64,000 bases of DNA, from contig JAJKFJ010021383.1 of assembly GCA_027382625.1 (NCBI GenBank), forward strand, positions 62,001-126,000, given 5' to 3'. Under the pieces are notes generated by a model. It did not search any database, was not told where the DNA came from, and saw only the letters and a program-made list of their open reading frames with translations. Both the position numbers and the translations under genes were made by a program. This DNA comes from Tetmemena sp. SeJ-2015. Lineage: Eukaryota > Ciliophora > Spirotrichea > Sporadotrichida > Oxytrichidae. How positions within the stretch are numbered: the first letter of the stretch is position 1; every line of letters starts with the position of its first letter. This document shows, piece by piece, positions 45,401 to 58,000 of this stretch.

Positions 45401-46460
45401 TAGCTACTGAGTATGCGAATGTTCTTTAAACTTGAATTTTTCAATTCATGAACCTATTGATAAATCACAGTTGAGATGAAACTACTCACAACTTAGAGCG
45501 TCTCAGTGATCAGGAGTTTCATAATAAGCAAAGATATATGTAAAGAATAGGCTTTACAATACTCAAAGGATCTTGGCTGAATAGGTGGGTAAGAATTCTC
45601 AGGATTATTGTTAAAATCTTAGTCCTCGTAATATCTGTCTCCAAGCTGTGCTTATCACAGAAATAAATCTGAGATTTTTCAATTAAAAGGTAAAAACTCA
45701 ACTATAGGCAAGTTTTTATAGCAGTCTGTAAGAAAAGCAAAGCCTCCAACCTTCACAAAGACTTAGGCTATCTCAAGCTTCGATTAGTGCTCTGCTTATT
45801 GCTACTCTGAAGTTACTTCCTTTCTTGGAATAAGCAGTTCTTCTAAAACCATTAAGAAGTAGCAGAGTCGCGCGATCTCATTTTCAGGTCCCTACCATTA
45901 GAACCTAAATTATGAAAGAAAATTTTTAAAATCTAAAGAACAGCTTTGCAAATATTGCGGAGTTGTCTTATGCTGGATTGAATTTAAGCATGTTATCCTT
46001 AAAATGAATCTTTACTTAGGTAGAAATAGGAAGAATTTCCAGCAAGCTTAGTACCTCTATTTTGCAATCTTCAGATCCATTTTTCAGCATAAATATCATT
46101 AATTTTGAAGTTACTCCCTCTCCATTTCCTCTTTAGGTACTCTCTGAATATATCATAGATTCAATTGCTTGTAATCCTTGATAGGGTCATCATATAAATG
46201 CTCTTCCAAAGGACCTTGCTTAGTCTTAATAAAAAACTCACTTCACTTAAATTTGAGCAGAGTTTTTGCGAGTTGAAAACCTGAATCTGTAAAGTGACTT
46301 TAACATTTATGAAAAGCAATTCAGTTGATGATCAGGTCTGTCTATCGAGTTCTTGAATTAAAGTAGGCACTTTTCAGTATTTTTAAATTTCAAATTTTAT
46401 TTTACCTTTGACGTTTTATAAGCTATTTACGACTACTCTATCCTCTTTTTGTCTTCTACT
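42450..46460 (-). CDS. USP9X/USP24/USP34-type deubiquitinase, pre-catalytic and catalytic block (piece 4, inverted)
   Basis: Reading from 46460 downwards: helical repeats ([20 protein letters not shown]), the Cys box [19 protein letters not shown] with the catalytic Cys codon at 44564-44566, the zinc-ribbon pairs [11 protein letters not shown] and [38 protein letters not shown], and the His box [16 protein letters not shown] with the His codon at 43656-43658, then [23 protein letters not shown]. All catalytic residues are present. The enzyme removes ubiquitin from substrates. Many short IESs or introns interrupt the block. After FGG the catalytic domain is completed by the plus-strand piece at 49.8 kb. 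Confidence 0.82.
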
Positions 46461-46592
46461 GATGATAATTGAAGCAGATGAATCCTTGCAGGTTTATCTT
46501 CAATGAAATAAAAGTTAAAATTATAGTTCATTTCATGAAAAAGAAAAATTTTTCAAACTCCATATGATCTTAATTTTTTCCATAAATAGATT

Positions 46593-46605
46593 TGTTCGAG
46601 CTAAA
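46593..46605 (+). repeat. 13-bp incoming pointer in the deubiquitinase gene
   Basis: TGTTCGAGCTAAA, the reverse complement of 42156-42168. It marks the switch from non-coding to coding sequence at the 5' edge of this block. Confidence 0.88.
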
Positions 46606-48660
46606 GATAGCTGAGAAATATCTTAGATGCAACTTCTTTGAAAAAAGAGTGAGAGGAATCAACGAACTCAAGGACATTTATTACAAGGTCCAAAATCAAT
46701 ACTTGAAGAATAGGCAAGAGTTGGCTTACATGAGATGGCTTAACAATGAAAAGTACAGTAAATGGATCATAGAATAGAAGATCTTAGACTTCATCTTCAT
46801 AGAGAATCCTCATGTTGAACTTATCAAAAGATCCTTTGAGATTCTCAGACTATTGGCAGCCGATGAAAGGTTCTTTTATAATCCATAGTTTATAATGGAG
46901 ATTTTTTCTTTACCCCAGAGATTGTTGAAATGCTTTGGAGTTGCTGCAAAGACAAGCATGAAGATATAATCAGGGCTACCCTAGACCTAATTCAAGAACT
47001 CGCTATATTCCTGCCACTAGAAAGATTGCAGCATTTCTTTTAGAAGCTTCAAACTCTTAGAGAAAATGAGTATGATGAAAAATTCGTGAGTTTCCTGAGA
47101 AACTACACCCGCAATACAATGAAAAACATCCTAAAGAGGAGGGAGGATATTAACAGAAGTAGCACTATGGGAGGGCTAATGAATAGAGGAGGTAAAAAAG
47201 ACACTAAAATTGATCCTTCTCAATACATAGATCTCCGTAAATTTTGGCTGATCATCTAAGACCAGAATAAGGTTTCATCCAAGATAAAAGAGCTTGCTCT
47301 GAACTCCTTGATAGACATACTTATGGAGTTCAATGACAAGGACTAAAAGTTGATGTTCATACAACTCTGCTTAGATAACATCAAGAAGGGAGAGACATTT
47401 TACAACTCCTTGATCTTCCTGAAGAGGATTCTGCAATCTTATCCTTTTGATGCATAGAACAGACTTAAATCTTCCTCGACTCCACAAGTGATTTCTGTCA
47501 CTGCAATCCTCCAAGACATTTTCGCTAAGTTCGATCTCTTTGCCTTCATCTTCTAAAACACTGAGCTCTATTTGAACTATTATTATAAAATGAATTGAGA
47601 ATCATCATATTTGGCTAGTGCGCAACAAATTTTGGAGATAAAAACCAAGCAAGGTGCTAACTTAGAAAAAGTTGGTTAATCCATCTTTAACGGACAAGTA
47701 ACTCATGATGAATTCATTTGGGCCCTTTTCGACTTTATTGAATTTGTGTTGGTGAACTCCAAAGTTACTCTTAAGTTTGAAAATGTCGAAAAGCTTTTCA
47801 ACTTGTTTGTGACGTCGGCAATCAGTGAAAATGAAACAGACATGTTCTTCCAACTCATCACAAAAGAAAACGAGAGAGGAAAATCCGCACTATCTAGATT
47901 TTTACTTGACGACAAGGTGAGAAAGGAAGTTTTCTAGAGGATCTTCTGTAATAATCAGTACTTGAATAGTGAAAAGATAAACTCTCAGAATAGCAATTCA
48001 CATCATTTTTCTTCATCTGCTTCAAAAGACTCTTCCTTATTGTAAATGAGGAAGAGAAGTCACTCGAGAGACAAATTTCAAATCTTAATTATGTCAAAGG
48101 CTTGGAAACTTTATGGAGCATAGCTATACAGTGCTAGAATTAGGAAGTTAAGGACCTCTGCAAAGACTTCCTCGTTGATTTGTATCTAAGGATAAGAACA
48201 AGATCCGATTCTCAAAAGAAAAGCTCCATTGAAATCTTCCCTCAAAAGTGCATATGAATAAGCTTGATTAAACACACAACTTTTTATCAATAAATTAGCA
48301 TTTAATCTTAATTGAGCTGAATTGCCTTAGGTTGATAAAGAACTTCATAAGCAGGTTTGATGGGGATCATATAGAAGAGGAAAACACGAATAATCTTGAC
48401 CCAAGAGATTCAAAGTTGATAGCAGTGACTCTCCAGCCAGACAAAGTCACTTCCATAAGTCAATTTTTAATAAGTGGATAAAAGCTCTGGTAGCTTAAGA
48501 GGAAGATGGCTACTGCATTTAAGCTTAAGCTCAGTGAGTTTAAATCATCATCTAGAAATTATGATGAATTATAATTACAAGATTGATAACATCCATATTC
48601 AGAGAGAAAGCAGGCAATTATGCTTTTATTTGAGAGGGAGTTCCCCAGATATCTAATTTT
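46593..48660 (+). CDS. USP-type deubiquitinase, armadillo and ubiquitin-like block (piece 3)
   Basis: There is no start codon. It begins in the 13-bp pointer with ELKIAEKYLRCNFFEKRVRG, then DKHEDIIRATLDLIQELAIF with LPLERLQHFF, YIDLRKFWLIIQDQNKVSSK, DIFAKFDLFAFIFQNTELYL and VTHDEFIWALFDFIEFVLVN. It continues to LRLIKNFISRFDG and KMATAFKLKLSEFKSSSRNY, a ubiquitin-like region that precedes the catalytic domain in this enzyme class. Interruptions occur near 46905, 48025, 48260 and 48600. Confidence 0.75.
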
Positions 48661-49254
48661 AAAATCTACCAAAAATATTTGGATTACAAATTTTAGTTAA
48701 TTGGTTATAGCGATGATTATCTGAACTAAGTTTATTGACCTTTTGAAAAATATTGAATGACCTATAAAGCCTCTTCTGACTAGTGAAATTATGCAACTAC
48801 CTTAATTATATAATAAAAAGCAATAATCTTCAGATATGCTCTCGATTTCATAAAGAAGGCATTAGTTTCTCATCTATAGGTAATTTATGTAATTATTATG
48901 CCAGCAACTGGAAAGCAAGTGAGTCTATTAAAGTAAAGCCCTCCTACTTCTTTATGAATATATTCCTCAATAGTTGCTTAGACTTTGCAAATAATTCAAT
49001 TTTAAATACGATAAAATGCATGTATATTTATCAGAAAGTCTATCCTCGAAGTTGATCATTAAAATCTTTTTTTATCTATTTCTCTCATTTTGCAATTCTA
49101 AAATAGAATATCAAAAGCTATTATTTTTAAGACTTTATATTGTTTATAAAAACTAAATTTAAAAAGGATTCAAATTAAAGTTTTAATTATAGAGATGATA
49201 TTAAATGATGTAATAATTAAATTTCTTAGTATAATGAATCATATTTAGTTTATG
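48661..49254. other. AT-rich stretch between deubiquitinase blocks
   Basis: Low-complexity AT sequence. The open frame at 48783-49055 looks compositional. It is probably eliminated DNA between MDSs. Confidence 0.4.
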
Positions 49255-52173
49255 ATGAAAACGTGCTATTCTAGCTTAATCCATATTTGCAAAGAAGTTC
49301 TGTAGTGCATTCAAAGACATCGATGGACAGCCAATCGATCCTATGGTTCAAAAATCCTGATTATTGCATCTAATTTAATGGGTTGAGAATCTGATTGAAG
49401 GTAAGAAGAAACTATATCAATTCAAGCTCCTATATAAAAAGGGTTATATACACTAAATTATCACATATATTTATTTACACGAAGTTAAGAACAAGCACTC
49501 AATCAAGGAACACAGTTATAAGTTAAGTGACTACGGCCAAGAAACTCTTGCTAAAAAGGATCTTATTAAACTCCTAAATATCTATCATAAACCAATAATT
49601 TAACAGTAGAAGACTTGAATGAAGACTAGAGAGCTGTCTATGATAAGTAGATCCCAGAAAACATTAAAATGATATGCAAATTTGTGAATTAAATGTATCA
49701 ACAGACTCTTGCAAATAGTGGAATGCAGAATGAGCAGAAAGCACTTTCTATTATAATTCCATTTGATAAATGAAAACTAAGATCAAGAATGCTTACGTCC
49801 TAATCTATGAGCGCGAGGAGATAATAGACATGGAGAAGTTAATCATTATATTGATGTCGATGAAAGAAGCAAGAAATAGCCTACAGATACGAATATGCAA
49901 ATCTAGAAAATTCATAAGATCCTTTAAATGATAATAAATCCTTGAGAAAAACAAGAAGTTCTGGCTGAGCAAATTCATATTCAACAAAAGCTACATCGAA
50001 TCGGTTTATAACATCTTCTTCAACATTCCTTATATTCTATTACCACCAGAGTTAATTTCTTTTGCTAATCTTGAAATTATGATGACTATGAGAATGCTAG
50101 AAACCATGATCTTCAAACAAAGTAAGGAGATTAGTTCGAGCAACTAAAGTTCCTCACTACTTTCTTCCTAACACAGTGATTAGAGCCAAGGAACGAAGAA
50201 AATAAATGCTTTCAAAGAGTTCTTAATTGACTGCCCCATACCAGATATGAAGAGATTCGTTGGAGGACTTATCAGCACAGCCATGCAGAAAGTTTATAGG
50301 CATGAGGAAGCACAAATCATCAATTACATCGCCTAGATGAATGCTAGTGTTATCGATTTCATAAATGAGTCTCAAGGGACTTCAATAAAGCATCATAGAA
50401 GCGTAAATATGGCTCAGCCAACCATTTTGATACCTCTTACGAAAAGAAGAAATGCATATTTCATATCTGAGAATTTATCAACTCATTAATCCACATGGCT
50501 GCCTCATAGCATGTGATTAACTTTTAGCTGATCTCAGGATAGCTTTACCAAGTCATGGCTCATTTCTCAGAACTTGGAGAGCAGGCAAGGCTTTACCTGC
50601 TGAAGAATAAGCAGCTAGCAAGATTCCTAGAGTTGATTTCCCAGAATGAAAAGCTCACCCCTCAAACTGTGGATAAGGTAAGAAATGAGTCACTACAGTA
50701 AATCCCCCTCTTCAAGATAGAAAAGGAGTTCTACATAGCCTAAAACCTTGAAAAAGCAGTCATTATATTGACGGTTAATGAGAAGAAGCTACTCCTTAAG
50801 GATTTAATTCCCTGGCAAACATTCGTTTCCTACATCATTTCCAAGCTTGCTAGAAAAGTATTTTTGCTCTATTTATGAAATTTGCGAGATCATGCATCTT
50901 TGTAAAATCTTAGGTCCCCAACCCTTACGCCTTAGACTCACTCGCTTTCATCCCCGACGATTTGGAGATGAGCTTGATAATAAACTTCAAGAACGAGTCG
51001 TGGTGGCGCATCAGCAGCTTTAACAAGATTTCTCGTAATGCAGTTGCAGATATGTTCGCCACATGTCATTCGATAATAAAGAGATGTCTCTGCAGCTGAT
51101 TCAGCACTTGTTAGAATCCATCAATCGCGTGTCTTTCGACGGCTACAAAGTATTCGAGAGAGCCTTGGTAAAGCAGGTCATAATTAAGGACTAGTACTAG
51201 CTTGAAAGGACCAAAAAGATCTTGCAAGGCTTGCACGACATAATCAGAGCTAACACTTAGTAAACTAAATTTTCTCAACAAGAAAGGAGTAAACTTCTTA
51301 TTTAAGGTTTATTATAAGGACGTAGATTCTTTGATAGAGATAATTGTGAAGATGGCTCACAGATCGTAATATGTAGTAGACTTGATGGGAAAATCCTCTA
51401 ATCTCTACAAGCTGATAGAAATGTGGTCCAAGGAGTACCCCCACATTCCCCTAAACCAAAGCAAGGTGAAGATCTTCAAGCAGGGTCTGATCGGCAATAA
51501 CGCCTTCAAGGGCAACTTGCAAGTAAACCAAAACTTCATAGAGAGGATGACAGCTTACACCAAAGAAAGGCTAGGCAGGCTTTAGGCTTTGGTCAGCAAG
51601 GAGATTACACCCGATGAGAATCAATACGATTCAGACGATGACATGTACGAGGCTAATCTACAAGAGAACTAGAAAGTTGATTACAGGTAAGCTAAAAAAC
51701 ACACTATCGCATGCTTATTTATCTCAGAATTTAATATTCTTAGGTTTCGCTAATCTTCCTTTTAGGGATCCTTTCACAAATGAATTCCTACATAAATGAG
51801 ACAAACAACTTTGTTGTAATTATTAGATTCCAGACAGGAGTGGTTGAGATTAACTTGGATCAGATGGTAAGAGTAAGGAGAGAGGAGAGAATCTACCAAT
51901 CCAACCATCAAGCCAATAAGCAGTGCCAGCCTCACACTTGGATCGAATGCGAAGCAGACAAGCTTGCACCCCGCGAACACTCTCTCGATTAGCGAGAAGA
52001 GAAGGTTCTAAAACTATTTCCTACAGTTGCTAAACGCCATGCTACAAGGAAATAAACTGTGTATAATCAATTATTATTCTAACTTATTGAAATTGAGACA
52101 ACTGAAGAGGCATCGATATCATGGGTTGATCTAATAGCACAAGGCAATAAAAGTGTTCTTAAGTTAAAGTCTT
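49255..52173 (+). CDS. USP-type deubiquitinase, catalytic end and C-terminal block (piece 5)
   Basis: From about 49780 it reads TKIKNAYVLIYEREEIIDME, the conserved end of a USP catalytic domain (NAYILFYER in animals). EKNKKFWLSKFIFNKSYIES, NIPYILLPPELISFANLEIM and FLIDCPIPDMKRFVGGLIST follow, as in the C-terminal half of USP9X-like enzymes. It then continues through DLMGKSSNLYKLIEMWSKEY and TPDENQYDSDDDMYEANLQ to TGA at about 52171-52173. The first 500 bases (FKDIDGQPIDPMVQ and further fragments) are not assigned. Interruptions occur near 49770, 50870, 51240 and 51690. Confidence 0.65.
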
Positions 52174-52582
52174 GACCATGCAGGCCTCTATCTCTTTAAT
52201 AATTATTTACATAAAACGCATATGGCTTATATAAGGTGAGGAAATGAAAGAATAGAAATGAGGATAATTAATTACTTCTTCTTAAGACTGGATTAATTTC
52301 ACCAGTTATCTTGCTTTAAGGGATCTCCTGCGATAAATTATTAGTGCTGCTGAATTAGCTTAATACTCTCTAGTGTTAAAGATTTATAAATAATTCAAAA
52401 AATAAGAGGGACTCAGTTATTAACATTTGAACATCACACAAATGACATAGTTTATTTAAAATTTTTATTCAAAGGTTTATAAATTAAAGGACTATTAAAT
52501 TTACTTATAAATAATTGTAAGGCCAATAAGTGAAGTAATAAGTTATATAAAATATCAATTACTTCAACTTACAATAATTTAA
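52174..52582. other. AT-rich spacer
   Basis: No gene seen before the PDI start. Confidence 0.6.
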
Positions 52583-54537
52583 ATGAAGAGTACATTAGCC
52601 CTTATCGCAGCACTATTGAGTGCAAGCGTACTAGCAGCAGGCCCTGGCAGCGGAGAAACTTTCTATGACGAGAGCACTAAAGTTGTCAAGCTCACCAATC
52701 AAAACTTCAAACAGCTGGTAGCAGATGACAAAGAAGGCATTTGGTTTGTGGAATTTATTCATTACTTATCATATTAACATAGTGTGTGAGTGATTTTATA
52801 AAGTAATTTTACGCGCCTTGGTGCGGCCATTGCAAACGCTTAAAAAGCACATGGATTGACCTTGCTAGATACCTCGAGGGTGAAAACATCAAGGTAGGCG
52901 CAGTTGACATGACCACCGATCGTGACGTGGGTGCCCCCTTCGCCATTAGAGGATTCCCCACTTTGAAACTCTTCGGCGGTGATAAGAGAAAGCCCCTGAC
53001 CTACAACGGCAAGAGAGATCTAGCCAGTCTTACTGCCTATGCTATTGAGACTGCAGCAGAGCAGAGAAAGGGTATCGCTGAAGGTCTCTACGAGAGAAAG
53101 CCATGGAAGGAGGAGTCTACACATCTTAATCACCTATATCTTATATTAGAGAGTCCTCTAGCAATGAAGAGGAGCACAGAAAACTTAACGACTTTGAGAT
53201 GCCAGATGTGAAGAAGATGAGCAAGAATTAGAGGAGCGACACCGTAAATTGGAGAAGGAAAACGAGAAGAGAAGAATGAGCGGTGAGGAGCCAGACAGGA
53301 AAAGAGCAGGTCGTGGCATTCCCCAGGAGGTCAAGAGAATCGACTCTGCCTTTTGGGACGAAACCGTTCTTAAGGGCGACAAAGACTGGATCATAGTCAT
53401 TGCTAAGGATAGCGACAGAGAGACCATGAGAATTGGCTCAACCATCAGGAGAGAACTCAGCAGAATCCAAGAGAAAGTTAAGATAGGATAATTTAGAATC
53501 TAATTCATACTTACAAGAGTATTTGTGGATTCATCAATGCAGACGAGTAATAGGCTTTAGTTGATAGACTTGAGATCCAAGAAATGCCAGCAGTTAAGTA
53601 CTTTGCAAAGAAAGAAGGTGGTCTTAAGGACTCAGATGCTCAAGATGCTAAAGTCAAGGGACAATTAATAATTGGCTTATTTTCAAGTTATGAATATAGG
53701 ACTGGTATCTTTCATGCCAATCGTGAACAAGCTAGTCCAAGATGTTGAATCCCTAATTGAGAAGATCACAGACCAGAGAAGCTTCAACATAAAGTGCAAA
53801 CCTAGAACTATCTGTATCATCTTCTAATGCTTTCATAAGATATTTTGATGTATATAAACATCTTCTACGTTCCAAAAGAACTTTCCACTGAGGAGAGAGA
53901 AGCATTAAAACTTCTCTCCAATTAGTTTTTAAGCCAAGTTGAAGGCTTTGCAAAGCCACGTGTCAAAGGCTGACGACATGACTTTGGCTTTCATGTGGAC
54001 TACCTACGATCAGCAACCCAGTCTTCAAAACGCTATGAAGGTAACCACCTCTGATGCCATCCAGTTGGAGTGATCAGACCCTTCCAACGCAAGAAGGCCC
54101 TCATGGCCTCTTCCCTTGATTTGGATTCTGAAGATGCAATAATTCTCTTATTATAATGCATCAATTCTTCTCTTTAGATGGCAAAGTTGCACTCAAGAAT
54201 TTCCTGAAGGACGTCATCGAGGCAGACTTCCCCTTCGACGACATCTCAGACGGCGAGAGACCTAGAATTGTAGACCTGGGAAGAGAAGAGAGGGAGGAGT
54301 CGTTCAGAAGAAGAAGACTCGACAGGGAACACAGAAGAATGGACTTTGAGGAAGAAGACATGATGATGCAAGATAGAATGCCTCCCAAAGTTTGACAAGG
54401 AGGACTATGACCAATACAGGGAGGATCCCTCAGGCCACAGAGAGAGGATGGAAAGACACAGAGAAGAACTTAGAAGAGACATCTAACGCCGCAGAGACCA
54501 AATGGAAGAGATGAGATAGGGCTATGCTGAACTTTGA
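52583..54537 (+). CDS. Protein disulfide isomerase-family protein (thioredoxin domain, ER)
   Basis: ATG 52583-52585 with a signal peptide (LALIAALLSASVLAAGPGS). The thioredoxin active site is intact after IES removal: [20 protein letters not shown], with the cis-proline segment IRGFPTLKLFGG. A charged linker (EENEKRR-type helices, RAGRGIPQEVKRIDSAFWDE) and a second thioredoxin-like region (ICGFINADEQQALVDRLEIQ, MPAVKYFAKKEGG) follow, then a long charged C-terminus ending at TGA 54535-54537. Four IESs are solved. Unexplained frame changes occur near 53226, 53925, 54073 and 54390. The enzyme would form or shuffle disulfides in the endoplasmic reticulum. Confidence 0.8.
52752..52809 (+). other. 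IES, pointer AATTT
   Basis: AATTT at 52752-52756 and 52805-52809. Excision restores [13 protein letters not shown], the PDI active site. Confidence 0.93.
53113..53155 (+). other. IES, pointer GAGTC
   Basis: GAGTC at 53113-53117 and 53151-53155. Excision gives KPWKEESSSNEEEHRKL in frame. Confidence 0.8.
53818..53867 (+). other. IES, 9-bp pointer CATCTTCTA
   Basis: CATCTTCTA at 53818-53826 and 53859-53867. Excision gives RTICIIFYVPKELSTEE. Confidence 0.9.
54132..54179 (+). other. IES, pointer AGAT
   Basis: AGAT at 54132-54135 and 54176-54179. Excision gives LDLDSEDGKVALKNFLKD in frame. Confidence 0.82.
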
Positions 54538-55044
54538 CAAGTCCACCTTCTAGTTCTCTACTATAAATCAATTTTAATGTGAAAATAGAAATTTTGTTTG
54601 CATTTAAAGTTTAAGATTTAAAAGGAGAAAATTTTTATGAGTCTTAAACTAAAATGCATAAAAACTCATCAGAAAAGTCAGATAAGATAAAAACTTCATA
54701 GTTTAAAAATAAAATTCTCTAAAAAGACATTTAATAAAGAATAACTAAGATAAAGATACAAGAAGATGATAAATAGACATTTTCAGAGTTTGAAGCAGTC
54801 TCTTCTTTTATCTATTCTATTTTGTGCCAAAATAATTTAACTTATCTCTATTTATAGAAGGAATGAAGGTGAAATATTTACAAGAACAAAACTTGTTAGG
54901 AAAATACAAATCATAGACTAATTATAGAGAAGTGAAGACTTAAGAATAGGAATAGTCTGGCTGCTAGAAAAGATAATTTTCGAGCCTGAAACTCTTCCTC
55001 TGTATTTATAAGGTGCATAATATAATGCGGGTTTCACATTTATC
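54538..55044. other. AT-rich spacer
   Basis: Non-coding A/T-rich sequence between two convergent genes. Confidence 0.6.
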
Positions 55045-58000
55045 TCATTCATCTCTTGAGCGTTTGATACTTAGCAACATTTAGAGGCTTTTAAAAATAA
55101 AAAAGGTATTTTTGCTTTTGGGAATTTGTTACTGATATGGTATTGTATTACTGACTTTAATGAAGAGAAAGCAAAGTATGAGAGCTCCCTTGGTTGCTGA
55201 GTTAGTTACTGCCAGCCTGGGTTTTAGAGGCTGCTTCACCAAGGAATCAGGAATTAACCTCTTTCCCTGCTTATACGGAGAGATGTTAGCTATACTATAA
55301 TGAATAAGTGACTTTTGATATTATAAGCTGTGGTTGTAGAAGTATTTGTTACAATAGTCGTTCCCATAGTGTTATGAGGACCCAGACCCATGGATATTCT
55401 CTCATCCATCACAGAAGATATCGGCTAATCTGGCAAGGGTGATGGACTGATATGGCTATTCACTACGCCTATGTTGCTGCCCTTCCTACTACCATAATTG
55501 AAGATTAGAGCCTGCTATTGATGAGAATTCAAGTCTGAGTTGTCAAGGGTCGAATGTAAGTTATCGATCAAATTTCCTAGCCTTAGCTCGTTACCTTGTG
55601 TTATGCAACCACTGATTGGAGAGTTCTTTCTAGAATTCTGTCTGCTCTCAACTTTCATTTAAAGCATCTAAAGTGGAGAGTGATTTGGAATGGTTGCTTG
55701 CTATTACAACTTAGACTTCTTTGATAAGATTGAGCCGTAGAAGCTGTTAGCCTTTAATCTCTGGTCTTCAGTCAATGAGCAAGCCTCTCTATGATCGATC
55801 GGCTGAACTTGTGGTCGATGCTGAGAGTAAGATGCTTTTCTACTGTGACCTGCAGTCTTTTCCTATTTAGGGCATTTATTCAAGACAACCATCTTCTACT
55901 CTTTGACCAAATCTGCTAGTGAATTTTAGTTGCTCTATTACTGTTCCTTTGTAAATGGTTACTTGAAGAATGTATGGCTATTTGGAGAGTAGTCTCCCCC
56001 GCTTATCATCATCTCCAGTTTTTTCTGCTCATTTTTACAAAGAATCCCCAAGTCATTTGCATTTTTCTAGTCTTCACTTTCATTCATTCCCCATCTCTCA
56101 TGCAATCTAGGTCTCTGTCTTCTTCATTTTGCTACTTTAGGTCCTCATCAACATCTGTGAATTCAATCTCATAGTTTTTGGGTTGCTAATGGTTAGAGTG
56201 TTGCTCTCTCCCTCTATTTCTATGATTTTACCTCGTTTTACTATTGTTGCTATAAGCAGTTGACATGTTTTGGCTTGCAAGTAACCCCACAGCACCTGCA
56301 AATATTTTACTCTATGCCAGGCTAGCTGAGGTATGGTTACTCTAGGAGTGAGATTGACTATGAGATTAAGAGTGACTTTGAGAATTGGAATGAGACTAGG
56401 AATGGCTTTGACTGTTGGTGTGAGAGTAGTAGTTTCCAACACTCTAATTAGCTTGAGTTCTCGTTGTCTTACTAAGCTTCTTATCAAAGAAGTTACCCTC
56501 ATTCAAGCGCTTCTATTGGATTTACTAAGCCTGTGGGATTGAATTCTTATGAGGATGGAATAAAGTGGAAGTTGGATGTTGAGAATTGGAGATTGCATTT
56601 TAAATTTCCACTTAATCAAAGGATGCATCCAAAGGAATTTCAGTTTAGGAATGCTAATGGAAGTTATCATCGTCTCTGTTGATGTAATTGAACTAGGCGA
56701 TAGGATGTGTAGTTTGCTGCCTTTGAGATTTACTATTTATCCAACTGTTGATACTCTATAATAATCAAAAATATGAGCAATTATTTAAGTAGTACTTCCA
56801 TTATTGCTAAGGATTGGAGATCCTTGCATAGGTGAAAGCATCTGGTACTGTTATTGATACGCTTTCTAAGGCTTCTTGCTTGAGCCTCTGTTATTAGACT
56901 CAATCAAGGGATTGTTGTAGTTTGAAGGAACAGAGGGCTGAGTTGGAAGTGGTGAATATCCAGCCGATCCACTCTAGTTGAAATAATTTTTCGAAGTATG
57001 CTGGCCTCTATTATTGAACCACCATACACTCTAATTGCCAGCTCGTCTGTGTTGCTTTCTCAAATTTTTTAGCTCTTCTTCCTTGTAAGTGAGTTGATTC
57101 TTGAGCCTAGATATCTAATCAAGAGTGCTGTGCTATTCCCCTAGACCAAGAGTATTTTCATGTTCTAAAGTCTTAGACATTAAGGGTCCACCTTAGATAG
57201 TGCCCTAGGTATTGAGATTGTTAGAGTTGTCATTGCCCATTATGAACTTAAATTGGGATTGATGGCCGATCGAACTATGCATCTCAAACTGATTAGACAT
57301 TTTCCTATGATTCATTTTCTTCTGGGAAGTTGGAAGACCGTTTCCATATGACACAACTAATGAGGGATTGAAATCAATTCTACAAAATGAACAATTTAAA
57401 TTGCTGTTCTCTTTGTTGGTTGAAGTGATGTTCGAAAGTATTCTCTTAAATGCAAGTGCGTTACTCTCCTTATCCTACCTCTCTTTCTTCAATTATCCTT
57501 CAGCATGACTCAATCTTATTCGAACTCTTTCAGTTGAATTTTTAGCTCCTCAATCTCAGAATCCTTAGACCCTACTGTTTACTTGAGCTAAAGATTCTCC
57601 TCTTTGAGTTTTTTGTTGCTCTGAGTCAAGTCGCTCAATCTTTAGATCATTTACTTTTCTTGAGCAAAGCTAGCAACTGCTTGCTTTAAAGTCAGCTGCA
57701 TCTAAGATGATAGGACAGAAGTGGTTTAAATAGTATATACTCTATATAATAATAGCACATGGGAATTTAGAAGTGTTTTGTTGACTGATATCACTTAGTC
57801 CATTCATGTGAGACTTCATTTTAGGTTGATTGTCACAGTTGATATTCGCTGGATGGAAGGAGTTCAAAGAGTCAAATAAGAAAGCCTCCTCATCTAACTC
57901 ACCTTGATTTCCCACATACTACTATCTACTCATGCTTTGTTCAAGCTCTAGATTCTTCATCACATACTAGAACTAGTTGGTTTGGATTCTTCCAGAGGAA

